NCBI GenBank assembly: GCA_014802265.1
Contig: JAAVCP010000023.1
Span: forward strand, 62,001 to 126,000
DNA: 64,000 bases
From: Bacteroides sp.
GTDB lineage: Bacteria; Bacteroidota; Bacteroidia; Bacteroidales; Muribaculaceae
Direction: 5' to 3'
Below are positions 46,956 to 56,816 of the stretch, one piece after another. The translations under genes and the position numbers were made by a program. Position 1 is the first letter of the stretch, and each line of letters opens with the position of its first letter. Under the pieces are notes generated by a model. It saw only the letters and a program-made list of their open reading frames with translations, did no database searches and was not told the DNA's origin.

Positions 46956-47903
46956 ATGGCACTAAAAAATTTCAAAGGCTACCTTTTAGCAGCTATTGCT
47001 GCGGCTGCCTACGGCACTAACCCTGCATTTGCGTTGCCTCTTTATGAGCAAGGCATGAACCCCAACTCGGTTTTATTATTCAGGTATCTTCTCGGGTTGC
47101 CAATTATTGCATGCATTCTGAGGATTCGTAATTTATCTTTCCGACTTCAAAAAGAGGAAATCTTACATGTAATTATTTTAGGGGTACTAATGGCATTATC
47201 CTCCCTCTCACTTTTTGAAAGCTACAAATATATGAATTCCGGAATAGCCTCTACCCTTCTCTTTGTCTACCCTATAATGGTGGCTGTCTTGATGATATTC
47301 CTCTTCCACGAAAAATTTAAGATCTCAGTAGGCTTATGCCTTATTATTATGAGTGCAGGCCTGTTCTTGCTTATGAAACCTCAGGGCGACACTTCCCTGA
47401 GTCTTACAGGAATTTTACTGGTTATGGTTTCAGCAGGCACATACGCAATCTATATTATCCTTGTAAACATCTCAAAGACAGTAAAGACCATTCCCACAAC
47501 AAAACTACTTTTTTATGTGCTTCTGACCGGAGCATTATTTTACGTGTGCCTGATTCCTTTAGGTTTTAGCCTGACATTGCCGGCAAAAAATAGTGGTTGG
47601 CTGTCATTATTGGCACTTGCCATTATTCCTACGGTCATATCATTAGCCTGCACCACAAGAGCCATACAGCTGATAGGCTCCACTCCCACAGCCATATTCG
47701 GGGCACTTGAACCTGTTTCAGCTGTGATTCTAAGTGTCACAGTCCTTGGTCAGTCAATAACTGCCGTAGAGATCATAGGAGGTGTATTAATCGTAATTGC
47801 CACCACAATTGTTGTCGCCGATAACTCCGTAGATAAAATTATTCTCCATGTCCGCAAAATGTTTCCCCGTCCACACAAAAGAAATCATAATTCACGTATT
47901 TGA
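46956..47903 (+). CDS. EamA/DMT family transporter
   Basis: The 315-residue protein has about ten membrane helices in two repeated halves, the layout of drug/metabolite transporters. The segments AAAAYGTNPAFALPLYEQGMN, SSLSLFESYKYM and FGALEPVSAVILSVTVLGQ match the EamA domain. Substrates range from amino acids to nucleotide sugars; none can be assigned. It is monocistronic. The gap before the next gene (47904-48141) is AT-rich and shows nothing I recognise. Confidence 0.85.
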   Translation: MALKNFKGYLLAAIAAAAYGTNPAFALPLYEQGMNPNSVLLFRYLLGLPIIACILRIRNLSFRLQKEEILHVIILGVLMALSSLSLFESYKYMNSGIASTLLFVYPIMVAVLMIFLFHEKFKISVGLCLIIMSAGLFLLMKPQGDTSLSLTGILLVMVSAGTYAIYIILVNISKTVKTIPTTKLLFYVLLTGALFYVCLIPLGFSLTLPAKNSGWLSLLALAIIPTVISLACTTRAIQLIGSTPTAIFGALEPVSAVILSVTVLGQSITAVEIIGGVLIVIATTIVVADNSVDKIILHVRKMFPRPHKRNHNSRI

Positions 47904-48141
47904 ACAGATGGCGACATGGATAAGAAAAGACAAGAAAGCCACTGATTATACTATGAAGATATATTGCCTGCGAAGGGCGATATAACAAGATTATTGGAAA
48001 TACTTATATCTTAAATTATATTAACTTTTCTAAATTTATTGAATTTCATTAATATTAGGACAAAAAGTCCGTTAATAGTATATGTGCGGTGACATATTGC
48101 ACCATTAATTTATTCTACAGGTAAATAACGACATATTGTTA

Positions 48142-49611
48142 ATGACAAAAACACCTACATTATGGGCAGCTCTAACCCCGGTGGTTGCGCTGCTTACAGC
48201 TGTTGTGATTGCCCTCATAACAAAAGGGTCTGAATTTGTGGCTGATTATGGTTACGCCATGCTGCTGGGAGCTGCAGCCGTAGCCCTTATTGCCGGGATA
48301 GTTTCTTCAAAACTTGATAACAAACGGCTTATGGACGGATTGCGTACTTCGGCACGCCAGACCCTTCCAGCCGTACCAATCCTCCTGCTAATAGGCACAG
48401 TATCTGCCACATGGATGCTCTCCGGAGTAGTGCCAATGCTTATTGAAGCCGGACTGACCTATATTCATCCACCCTTGTTTTTGCTAACCACCTGCTGTGT
48501 CTGCGCATTCATATCTCTATTGACCGGCAGCTCGTGGACCACCATTGCCACAATAGGAATGGCTTTCATGGGTATCGGGACAATGCTCGGGGTCGCTCCG
48601 GGATGGATTGCCGGTGCAATTATATCGGGTGCATATTTTGGCGACAAGATGTCTCCCCTTTCCGACACCACCGTTTTGGCTGCTGCCTCCTCTGAAGTAA
48701 ACCTGTTTTCCCACATACGCTATATGCTTATCACCACTATCCCCTCACTGGTCATTGCTTTGACAGTATTCATTATTGCCGGATCAATGATGACACTCCG
48801 TGAAAATGTAGAACAAAGCACCATGATCCATGCCCTTGAACAGACTTTCAATCTGTCTCCCTGGATATTCGTGATTCCTGTCTTGACTGCAATTCTGATT
48901 ATAATGAGAATAAATACTCTTCTCACCCTTTTAATCTCAACTTTGTTAGGACTGGGGGGAATATTTATTTTTCAGCCTCAGATAGTTGCCCAATTCGGCA
49001 ATGGTGAGTTCCTAAGCTCATGCAAGACGGCTTTACATATCTTGCTTACCGATACAGCCATACCTACAGGCGACGAATCTCTTAATGAGCTTGTGGCTAC
49101 CGGAGGAATGAAAGGTATGTTGTCAACGATATGGCTTATCCTCAGCGCAATGCTTTTTGGCGGTGTAATGATGGGCACCGGACTGTTGGCACGTATAACT
49201 CAAGCCTTCACTTCACTTCTCCGCAACCGGGTAAGCGCAGTGGGTGCAACTGCCGCTTCCGGACTTTTCCTCAACAGCGCGACTGCCGATCAATACTTAT
49301 CCATAATCGTAGGTGCCAATATGTATCGGAATCTCTATTCTCGCCTTGGTCTGGAGGGGCGCTTATTAAGTAGGACTCTTGAAGACTCTGTGTCGGTCAC
49401 TTCGGTTCTTATACCGTGGAACAGTTGCGGTGTCACTCAGTCAGCAGTGTTAGGGGTATCTACTCTTACCTATCTACCCTACTGCGTTTTCAACTATCTT
49501 AGCCCCATTATGAGCCTCCTTGTGGCTATCACCGGATTCAAGATTGTTGAACTCACTCATCAGCAACCGGAAAGGATTTCCCCGGAACCTGATGCGGTAA
49601 TCCTGAGATAG
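48142..49611 (+). CDS. Na+/H+ antiporter, NhaC family
   Basis: The 489-residue protein has about 11-13 membrane helices and the NhaC motifs TGSSWTTIATIGMAFMGIG, GAYFGDKMSPLSDTTVLAA and SVLIPWNSCGVTQSA. It would exchange sodium for protons, or a malate/lactate pair as in some relatives. The ATG at 48142 is preferred over a TTG six bases earlier. It is monocistronic. Confidence 0.9.
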   Translation: MTKTPTLWAALTPVVALLTAVVIALITKGSEFVADYGYAMLLGAAAVALIAGIVSSKLDNKRLMDGLRTSARQTLPAVPILLLIGTVSATWMLSGVVPMLIEAGLTYIHPPLFLLTTCCVCAFISLLTGSSWTTIATIGMAFMGIGTMLGVAPGWIAGAIISGAYFGDKMSPLSDTTVLAAASSEVNLFSHIRYMLITTIPSLVIALTVFIIAGSMMTLRENVEQSTMIHALEQTFNLSPWIFVIPVLTAILIIMRINTLLTLLISTLLGLGGIFIFQPQIVAQFGNGEFLSSCKTALHILLTDTAIPTGDESLNELVATGGMKGMLSTIWLILSAMLFGGVMMGTGLLARITQAFTSLLRNRVSAVGATAASGLFLNSATADQYLSIIVGANMYRNLYSRLGLEGRLLSRTLEDSVSVTSVLIPWNSCGVTQSAVLGVSTLTYLPYCVFNYLSPIMSLLVAITGFKIVELTHQQPERISPEPDAVILR

Positions 49612-49719
49612 TGATATAAGAATTATCACTTTGTGCGGTTTGAGAGTAGAATTTATTAAACCATCACACAATTTGATATTTTATCCAATCATTTTTATAT
49701 TTATCTCAATATTTTTTTG

Positions 49720-49727
49720 TAATTTTG
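49720..49727 (+). promoter_or_regulatory. Candidate -7 promoter box for the arginine operon
   Basis: TAATTTTG followed by C, 78 bases before the ATG of the GNAT gene. No ArgR-type operator was recognised. Confidence 0.5.
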
Positions 49728-49805
49728 CAAAATTTAAGAAAATAATTGCGATTTTGCTCTTATTCTCTGATTTTTGCAATCTTATTCGGAAACTTTACAA
49801 AAGAA

Positions 49806-50426
49806 ATGAACATTAAAGACATTACTGTCAGGTATGCCGAGCCCTCAGATGCCAAACATGCCGAGCTGATTGTCAGACTTATCTATGAGTCGGCTCTACA
49901 GCGCGGCACCGGTATCGCCAAAAGAACACCCGAATATATCGCTCAGAAAATCAACAGCGGTAAAAGCGTGGTGGCTCTTCACGGCGAGCGTCTCGTTGGG
50001 TTCAGCTACATCGAAAGCTGGAGTCATGGCGACTTCGTAGCTACATCCGGATTGATTGTCGACCCAGAATACCGCCATCTTGGCCTTGCCGGCGCCATCA
50101 AGGCGAAAACTTTCGAGCTGGCTCGACTTCGATTTCCTTTCGCGAAGCTGTTTTCAATCACAACTTCTCTCCCGGTGATGAAGTTAAACTCCAAAATGGG
50201 TTATAAGCCTGTCACCTTCTCCGAGCTCACCGACGATAATGAGTTCTGGCAGGGTTGTGAAGGATGTAAAAACTATGAAATCCTGCTTCATAACAATCGG
50301 CGTATGTGTCTCTGCACGGGTATGTTATATGATCCCCAACAGCCCCTTCCGGAAGCAGACCGCCCCAACCCTTATATTATTAAGATAAAAAACAGAGTCC
50401 GACGATTGCTTCATCTGAAGCGATGA
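49806..50426 (+). CDS. GNAT-family N-acyltransferase heading the arginine operon (probable ArgA-like function)
   Basis: The 206-residue protein has the GNAT core: ITVRYAEPSDAKHAELI, VVALHGERLVGFSYIESW, and SGLIVDPEYRHLGLAGAIKAKTFELAR (acyl-CoA pyrophosphate loop). The C-terminal third has several Cys (GCEGCKNYE, RMCLCTGM). The gene starts the arg cluster, which lacks argJ and a classical argA, so it is the best candidate for N-acylation of glutamate (acetyl or succinyl). The ATG at 49806 is chosen because earlier codons lie close to the promoter. argG follows after 85 bases. Confidence 0.75.
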   Translation: MNIKDITVRYAEPSDAKHAELIVRLIYESALQRGTGIAKRTPEYIAQKINSGKSVVALHGERLVGFSYIESWSHGDFVATSGLIVDPEYRHLGLAGAIKAKTFELARLRFPFAKLFSITTSLPVMKLNSKMGYKPVTFSELTDDNEFWQGCEGCKNYEILLHNNRRMCLCTGMLYDPQQPLPEADRPNPYIIKIKNRVRRLLHLKR

Positions 50427-50511
50427 CAAAGACCCTTGTCAGATGAGAAAAAGGAAGAATTTGAAATTCATCTGACTTCATAATTCTGAAATCGAAATCA
50501 AATCAACAAAA

Positions 50512-51729
50512 ATGACAGACAATAAGAAAAAGAAAGTGCTCCTTGCATTCTCGGGGGGACTTGACACATCATTTGCAGTAAAATATCTCTCTGAAGAGCT
50601 CGGTTATGAGGTTCACACCGCTATAGCCAACACCGGTGGATTTTCCGATGAAGACCTAAAGGTGATAGCTGACAAGTCAAAACGTCTTGGAGCGGCTTCT
50701 CACGCCACACTCGACATCACCCGGGATTATTACGAAAAAAGCATAAAGTATATGGTGGCTGGCAATGTACTCCGTAACGGAACTTATCCCATCTCAGTAA
50801 GCTCTGAGCGTATATTCCAGGCTATCGCCACTATCGAGTACGCCAAGAAAATCGGTGCTGACGCCATAGCCCATGGTTCGACAGGCGCGGGCAATGATCA
50901 AGTGCGTTTCGATCTTACTTTCCAGATTCTTGCCCCTGAAATCGAGATCATAACCCCAACACGCGATCTCACCCTCACACGCGAATATGAGATAGACTAT
51001 CTTAAGAAACATGGCTATGAGGCTGATTTCAAGAAGATGGAATATTCAATCAACAAAGGTCTGTGGGGCACATCAATTGGAGGCAAGGAGACTCTCCATT
51101 CTGAACAGACTCTTCCCGAAGAGGCATATCCTTCGCAGGTGACAGCCACTGAGCCTGAAAAACTTACCATCTCTTTCAGGGAGGGTGAGATTTCAGCGGT
51201 AAACGGTAAGGAATACCCTGATAAGGTGGAGGCTATCCGTGAGGTAGAGCGCATCGGCAGCCGTTTCGGCATAGGTCGTGATATGCACATCGGCGACACA
51301 ATCATCGGCATAAAGGGTCGCGTAGGCTTCGAGGCAGCCGGTCCTATCCTCATTATCGCTGCCCATAAGATGCTTGAGAAGCATACCCTTACAAAATGGC
51401 AGCAGTATTGGAAAGACCAGGTCGCCACGTGGTATGGAATGTTCCTCCATGAGGCACAGTATCTTGAGCCTGTGATGCGCGACATTGAGAAGATGCTCGA
51501 AAGCTCACAGCGCAATGTCACCGGCACAGTGGAATTGCAACTCCGCCCCTACTCATATACTCTCGTGGGTGTGGATTCCCCGTTTGATCTTATGAAGACT
51601 GACTTCGGCGAGTATGGCGAGGTCAACAAGGCATGGACAGCTGATGATGTGAAAGGCTTCACGAAGATTCTCGGCAACCAGATGAAGATCTATCACAATA
51701 ACCAGGTGAAAAACGGTAAGGCTGAATAA
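50512..51729 (+). CDS. argG: Argininosuccinate synthase
   Basis: The 405-residue enzyme condenses citrulline and aspartate with ATP. The pyrophosphatase-type P-loop AFSGGLDTS is at residues 12-20; HGSTGAGNDQVRF and SINKGLWGTSIGGKE are substrate-binding motifs. Family length is normal. It is the second gene of the arginine operon; argC follows after 15 bases. Confidence 0.95.
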   Translation: MTDNKKKKVLLAFSGGLDTSFAVKYLSEELGYEVHTAIANTGGFSDEDLKVIADKSKRLGAASHATLDITRDYYEKSIKYMVAGNVLRNGTYPISVSSERIFQAIATIEYAKKIGADAIAHGSTGAGNDQVRFDLTFQILAPEIEIITPTRDLTLTREYEIDYLKKHGYEADFKKMEYSINKGLWGTSIGGKETLHSEQTLPEEAYPSQVTATEPEKLTISFREGEISAVNGKEYPDKVEAIREVERIGSRFGIGRDMHIGDTIIGIKGRVGFEAAGPILIIAAHKMLEKHTLTKWQQYWKDQVATWYGMFLHEAQYLEPVMRDIEKMLESSQRNVTGTVELQLRPYSYTLVGVDSPFDLMKTDFGEYGEVNKAWTADDVKGFTKILGNQMKIYHNNQVKNGKAE

Positions 51730-51730
51730 C

Positions 51731-51735
51731 GGAGG
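51731..51735 (+). promoter_or_regulatory. Shine-Dalgarno sequence supporting a GTG start for argC
   Basis: GGAGG lies nine bases before the GTG at 51745. Strong Shine-Dalgarno sequences are rare in Bacteroidetes and no ATG is near, so the site supports this start. Confidence 0.6.
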
Positions 51736-51744
51736 AAAGAAATC

Positions 51745-52713
51745 GTGAAAAAAATAGGTATTATCGGAGGCGCCGGCTACACAGCCGGCGAACTCCTGCG
51801 CCTGCTCATAAACCATCCGGAGGTGAGCATCGCTTTTGTACATTCCACAAGTAACGCCGGGCAACCGGTGACTACCGTTCACAGTGGTCTCCTTGGCGAG
51901 ACCGAACTGGTTTTCTCCGCCTCCCACCCTCTTGAGGATATAGACATTCTCTTCCTCTGCTCGGCACACGGTTACAGCCGGAAATTTTGGGAAGAGAATA
52001 AACGTCCGGAGAATCTTATGGTAATAGACCTCGCGCAAGACTTCCGCGACGAGAGCGAAGGATATGTCTACGGTCTGCCGGAGGTGAATCTGAACCGCAT
52101 CGCCTCGGCACGTTCCGTGGCAAATCCCGGCTGTTTTGCCACCGCTCTTCAGCTGTCACTCCTCCCGGTGGCTGCCGCCGGATTGCTTCCGAAAGATGGT
52201 GACATTAATATCACCGCCCTCACCGGCTCTACCGGAGCGGGTGTGAAACCGGGGGCGACAACTCATTTCAGCTGGCGCAATGACAATATATCAGTATATA
52301 AGCCCTTTACCCACCAGCATCTGAAAGAGATAGGGATGACTCTCGAAAAACTTCAGCCCGGACATTGTGCCACAATTAATTTCGTACCCATGCGCGGTGA
52401 TTTCCCACGAGGTATTTTCGCAGTGACAACTCTTGACTGTCCTCTATCTGAAGAGGAGGCAACAGCCTTGTATAAGGATTACTATAAGGATGCCCCGTTC
52501 ACAATAGTAAGCGATAATCCAATCGACCTCAAGCAGGCGGTAAACACCAACAAGGCTATTATCCATGTGGAGAAGCATGGTAAAAAACTTATGGTAACAT
52601 GTGCTGAAGACAATCTGCTGAAAGGCGCATCCGGACAGGCGGTGCAAAACATGAACATAATGCTCGGGCTTGACCAACGTGCCGGTCTGCGTCTCAAGCC
52701 ATCTGCATTCTAA
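51745..52713 (+). CDS. argC: N-acetyl(acyl)-gamma-glutamyl-phosphate reductase
   Basis: The 322-residue NADPH enzyme makes the N-acyl-glutamate semialdehyde. The Rossmann motif is GIIGGAGYTAGE (residues 5-16), and the catalytic Cys130 is in ANPGCFATALQL. It starts with GTG, unlike its neighbours, with GGAGG nine bases upstream. argD follows after 14 bases. Confidence 0.95.
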   Translation: MKKIGIIGGAGYTAGELLRLLINHPEVSIAFVHSTSNAGQPVTTVHSGLLGETELVFSASHPLEDIDILFLCSAHGYSRKFWEENKRPENLMVIDLAQDFRDESEGYVYGLPEVNLNRIASARSVANPGCFATALQLSLLPVAAAGLLPKDGDINITALTGSTGAGVKPGATTHFSWRNDNISVYKPFTHQHLKEIGMTLEKLQPGHCATINFVPMRGDFPRGIFAVTTLDCPLSEEEATALYKDYYKDAPFTIVSDNPIDLKQAVNTNKAIIHVEKHGKKLMVTCAEDNLLKGASGQAVQNMNIMLGLDQRAGLRLKPSAF

Positions 52714-52727
52714 TTACAATCTCAACA

Positions 52728-53855
52728 ATGAATCTTTTTGACGTTTACTCCCTATACGACATAGAACCGGTCAGAGGTAAAGGCTCCAAAGTCTTCACAG
52801 CCGACGGCACAGAATATCTCGACCTTTACGGCGGTCATGCCGTAATCTCTATCGGTCATGCCCATCCTGAATATGTTAAGGCAGTGTCTGATCAGGTGGC
52901 ACGACTTGGATTCTACTCCAACTCCGTGCAAAATTCCCTACAGACTAAACTTGCAGAGAAACTCGGACGTGTCTCCGGATATCCCGACTATTCTCTATTC
53001 CTATGTAATTCCGGAGCCGAGGCAAACGAAAACGCCATGAAGCTGGCATCATTCACTACGGGCCGCAGCCGTATCCTCGCATTCGGCAAGGCTTTCCACG
53101 GACGCACATCCGGTGCGGTGGCTGCCACTGACAACCCTGCCATACAGGCACCCTTCAACCGCACCGATAACGTACTTTTGGTCCCACTGAACGATATGGA
53201 GGGGATGCGCAAGGCTCTCGCTACGGAAGAGTTTGCCGCTGCCATAATAGAAGGCATTCAAGGTGTTTCCGGGATACATGAGCCGAGTCCCGAATTTCTA
53301 CATGCCTTGAGCGATGAATGCAAGAAAACGGGTACCCTCCTGATTCTTGACGAGATCCAATCGGGCTATGGGCGCTCCGGCAAATTCTTCGCTCATCAGC
53401 ATTCCGGCATACGTCCGGACATTATCACTTGTGCCAAAGGGATAGCCAACGGTTTCCCCTGCGGAGCAGTGCTTATTTCCCCAGTGATCGAAGCCAAGAA
53501 AGGTATGCTTGGCACCACTTTCGGCGGAAACCACCTTGCTTGCGCGGCTGCAATAGCCGTACTTGATGTCATGGAGAAGGAAAATCTCGTGGAAAATGCC
53601 GCAAAAGTTGGCGAATATCTCATCACGGAGCTCCGCAAGATTCCAGGTGTAAAAGATGTGAGAGGACGCGGTCTGATGATAGGTCTTGAGGTGGAAGGTT
53701 TCACCGGAAGTGACCTCCGCAAACGCCTTCTCTTTGACCATCACATATTCACCGGAGGTGCCGGTCAATACACCGTGCGACTTCTCCCGGCTCTCTCACT
53801 CTCGACAGAGGAGGCAGACCGATTTCTATCTGAATTAAAAAAAGTCATTCTGTAA
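52728..53855 (+). CDS. argD: Acyl-ornithine aminotransferase
   Basis: The 375-residue class-III aminotransferase uses pyridoxal phosphate. LILDEIQSGYGRSGKFFAHQ holds the cofactor-binding Asp208, and AKGIANGFPCGA holds the Schiff-base Lys237. It converts N-acyl-glutamate semialdehyde to N-acyl-ornithine. The argF' gene follows after two bases. Confidence 0.93.
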   Translation: MNLFDVYSLYDIEPVRGKGSKVFTADGTEYLDLYGGHAVISIGHAHPEYVKAVSDQVARLGFYSNSVQNSLQTKLAEKLGRVSGYPDYSLFLCNSGAEANENAMKLASFTTGRSRILAFGKAFHGRTSGAVAATDNPAIQAPFNRTDNVLLVPLNDMEGMRKALATEEFAAAIIEGIQGVSGIHEPSPEFLHALSDECKKTGTLLILDEIQSGYGRSGKFFAHQHSGIRPDIITCAKGIANGFPCGAVLISPVIEAKKGMLGTTFGGNHLACAAAIAVLDVMEKENLVENAAKVGEYLITELRKIPGVKDVRGRGLMIGLEVEGFTGSDLRKRLLFDHHIFTGGAGQYTVRLLPALSLSTEEADRFLSELKKVIL

Positions 53856-53857
53856 TT

Positions 53858-54811
53858 ATGAAGAAATTCACTTGTGTGACCGACATCGGTCCTCTTGATA
53901 AAGCTCTCGCCGACGCTGCGGAGATCAAACGCCACCGCTTCGCATTTTCTGATCTTGGCAAAAACAAAACGCTGCTGATGATCTTCTTTAATTCATCGCT
54001 GCGCACACGCCTATCCACTCAGAAAGCGGCTATGAACCTTGGCATGAATGTGATGGTACTCGACGTGAATCAGGGTGCCTGGAAACTTGAAACTGAGCGT
54101 GGGAAGATAATGGATGGCGACAAGGCAGAGCATCTGCTTGAGGCAATACCCGTCATGGGCAGCTATTGCGACATCATCGGAGTGCGCTCCTTCGCCGGAC
54201 TTAAAGATAAAAAGGAGGATTACGAAGAACGAGTGATCGAGCAGTTTATCAAATATTCCGGTCGACCTGTGTTCAGCATGGAAGCAGCCACCCGTCATCC
54301 CCTCCAGAGCTTCGCTGACCTCATCACGATAGAGGAATACAAGACTAAGGAGCGACCGAAAGTAGTTATGACCTGGGCACCCCACCCTAAAGCACTACCT
54401 CAGGCTGTGCCCAACTCCTTTGCAGAATGGATGAATGCCACAGATTATGAGTTTGTGATCACTCATCCTCACGGCTATGAGCTTGATCCGGCTTTCGTAG
54501 GCAATGCACGTGTGGAATATGACCAGCGTAAGGCACTTGAAGGTGCTGATTTCGTATATGCCAAAAACTGGAGTGCATATACCGATCCTAACTATGGCAA
54601 GGTACTCTCCACAGACCGCAACTGGACGGTAGACGCTGAGAAGATGGCTCTTACAAACAATGCCTATTTCATGCACTGCCTCCCCGTAAGACGCAACATG
54701 ATCGTGACTGACGACGTGATCGAGAGTGACCGAAGCATCGTGATTCCGGAAGCCGCAAACCGTGAGATTTCTGCCCAGACAGTTATCAAGCGTCTCCTCG
54801 AATCGCTATAA
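53858..54811 (+). CDS. argF': N-acyl-L-ornithine carbamoyltransferase (ArgF')
   Basis: The 317-residue transcarbamylase has the carbamoyl-phosphate site SSLRTR (residues 46-51) and the HCLPVRR motif of the N-acylornithine type, instead of the HCLP/SMG pattern of ordinary OTCase. It would make N-acyl-citrulline. By recall of the Bacteroides fragilis enzyme (N-succinylornithine form), residue 90 is Pro, and the Xanthomonas acetylornithine form has Glu there; this sequence has Ala90 (GDKAEH). The acyl group used is therefore uncertain. Confidence 0.9.
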   Translation: MKKFTCVTDIGPLDKALADAAEIKRHRFAFSDLGKNKTLLMIFFNSSLRTRLSTQKAAMNLGMNVMVLDVNQGAWKLETERGKIMDGDKAEHLLEAIPVMGSYCDIIGVRSFAGLKDKKEDYEERVIEQFIKYSGRPVFSMEAATRHPLQSFADLITIEEYKTKERPKVVMTWAPHPKALPQAVPNSFAEWMNATDYEFVITHPHGYELDPAFVGNARVEYDQRKALEGADFVYAKNWSAYTDPNYGKVLSTDRNWTVDAEKMALTNNAYFMHCLPVRRNMIVTDDVIESDRSIVIPEAANREISAQTVIKRLLESL

Positions 54812-54825
54812 TCCACTTGACAATC

Positions 54826-55599
54826 ATGATTAACGTTGTAAAAATAGGGGGCAACATCATAGATAATCCCGAAGCACTCAAAGCGTTTCTCTCTGATTTC
54901 GTAGCTATGCCCGGCAAGAAGATTCTCGTGCATGGCGGCGGAAAAGAAGCTACTCGTATGAGCGAGAGTATGGGCGTGAAAACTAACATGATAGACGGGA
55001 GACGCGTAACTGATCAACAGACACTTGACATCGTGACTATGGTCTATGCCGGGCTTATCAACAAGCGTATTGTGTCGCTGCTTCAGAGCCTCAACTGTAA
55101 TGCCATCGGACTCACCGGGGCAGACGGCAACGCTATCCCTGCCTCCCGACGCCCTGCCAAGCCCATAGATTACGGTTTCGTTGGCGACATCGACCCGTCA
55201 CGGGTTAACACCGTGATGCTGGCTACTCTGCTCGATGCAGGGATGGTGCCGGTGTTCTGTGCAATATGCCATGACGGAGCGGGGATACTCCTCAACTGCA
55301 ACGCTGACTCAGTGGCAAGTGCAGTGGCACGAGGAGCGGCTTCAGTCGCCCCCACACGTCTCACATTCTGCTTCGATAAACCAGGGGTGATGACTGATAT
55401 TAACGATGAATCGTCGGTCATTCCGCTCGTCACGGCTGAATCTTTCGCATCCCTCAAAAAGACCGGCATAATAGCCGCAGGAATGATTCCGAAGCTTCAA
55501 AGCGCACTGGTATCGGCTGAGCAAGGAGTGACTGAAGTGCGTATATGCAAAGCGGAAGCCCTCAATACTTCAGAAGGCACAATCATCAGAATGGCATGA
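54826..55599 (+). CDS. argB: N-acetyl(acyl)glutamate kinase
   Basis: The 257-residue amino-acid kinase phosphorylates N-acyl-glutamate. VVKIGGN and VHGGGKEATRM are the ATP- and substrate-binding glycine motifs, and TDKPGV-type FCFDKPGVMTDIN is near the end. The ATG at 54826 is preferred over an in-frame TTG nine bases earlier. Its stop overlaps argE by four bases (ATGA). Confidence 0.93.
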   Translation: MINVVKIGGNIIDNPEALKAFLSDFVAMPGKKILVHGGGKEATRMSESMGVKTNMIDGRRVTDQQTLDIVTMVYAGLINKRIVSLLQSLNCNAIGLTGADGNAIPASRRPAKPIDYGFVGDIDPSRVNTVMLATLLDAGMVPVFCAICHDGAGILLNCNADSVASAVARGAASVAPTRLTFCFDKPGVMTDINDESSVIPLVTAESFASLKKTGIIAAGMIPKLQSALVSAEQGVTEVRICKAEALNTSEGTIIRMA

Positions 55600-56810
55600 A
55601 TAATCCCGACTCATTATATACCTCACTCCCCCTTCATCCGCGTCTTGACGAAACGGTAGAACTCTTACGCCGCCTGATAGCCATTCCGTCACCGTCACGT
55701 GAGGAGTCAGCTACTGCCGACATTTGGGAGAAATGGCTACGCGGGTACTGTGGAGAGGCTGTGGGGCGTCTGCACAATAATGTGTTTGTTGTGGCTCCCG
55801 GATTTGATCCTTCGCGCCCTACGCTGATGCTCAATTCTCACCATGACACGGTTCGTCCGACTGCCTCCTACACACGTGACCCATATTCGGCTGATATCGT
55901 AGTCGATCCTACCCAGCCGGGAATCGGTGGTGACCGTCTTTACGGTCTCGGTAGCAACGATGCGGGTGCATCAGGGGTTTCTTTAGCGGCTACCTTCCTT
56001 GACCTCGCCGGCTATGGCTCATCACTTGACTCCACAGAAGAGCAAGAAGAGACAACCGGGAGATCACTCCCTTTCAATCTCATTTTTGCTATCACGGCTG
56101 CTGAGGAGGTGATGGGAGAGTATGGCATGCGTGCTTTCCTCCCTTATCTTGAGGAACGTGGACTTACACCTGACATGGTGCTCGTAGGAGAGCCTACCGG
56201 CATGCAACCGGCTGTAGCTGAACGCGGCTTACTCGTTTTCGACTGCGTAACTCGTGGGAAATCTGGTCATGCCGCACGCAATGAGGGTATCAATGCCATA
56301 TATCGGGCGATTGAGGACATCGAGCGTCTTCGAGCCTTCTCTCCGGAAACAGTCAGCGATGTGTTAGGGTCAATCAAGGTGAGCGTGACGATGATTAATG
56401 CAGGCACTCAGCATAACATCCTGCCCGATAACTGTAATTTTGTTGCCGATGTGCGCACCACTGATGCCTATACCAATGAAGAAACCGTCCGTCTGCTTCA
56501 AAACACGGTCAAATGGACTGTTATGACACCCCGTTCCACACGTGTGCATGCCTCAGTGATAAGTAAGGATCATCCTCTCGTTAAAAGTGCGGTAGCTTTG
56601 GGTCGCACCCCATTCGTGTCTCCCACCACCTCTGATATGGCACTTATGCACAATATCCCCTCCCTTAAGATGGGTCCCGGAGAGTCATCACGCTCCCATA
56701 GTGCCGATGAATACGTGCTACTATCTGAAATCAACGAGGCTCTGCATCTATATCCCCGCCTAATCTCCAATATAGACACCACCACATTTTTTGACTCTCC
56801 AATCAACTAA
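55596..56810 (+). CDS. argE: M20-family deacylase, probable N-acylcitrulline/ornithine deacylase
   Basis: The 404-residue metallohydrolase has the M20 motifs NSHHDTVRP, GSNDAGASGVS, AAEEVMGEYG and GEPTG. In this pathway it would remove the acyl group from N-acyl-citrulline after ArgF'. The start overlaps argB (ATGA); an in-frame reading further upstream lies inside argB. argH follows after six bases. Confidence 0.88.
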   Translation: MNNPDSLYTSLPLHPRLDETVELLRRLIAIPSPSREESATADIWEKWLRGYCGEAVGRLHNNVFVVAPGFDPSRPTLMLNSHHDTVRPTASYTRDPYSADIVVDPTQPGIGGDRLYGLGSNDAGASGVSLAATFLDLAGYGSSLDSTEEQEETTGRSLPFNLIFAITAAEEVMGEYGMRAFLPYLEERGLTPDMVLVGEPTGMQPAVAERGLLVFDCVTRGKSGHAARNEGINAIYRAIEDIERLRAFSPETVSDVLGSIKVSVTMINAGTQHNILPDNCNFVADVRTTDAYTNEETVRLLQNTVKWTVMTPRSTRVHASVISKDHPLVKSAVALGRTPFVSPTTSDMALMHNIPSLKMGPGESSRSHSADEYVLLSEINEALHLYPRLISNIDTTTFFDSPIN

Positions 56811-56816
56811 AGATAT

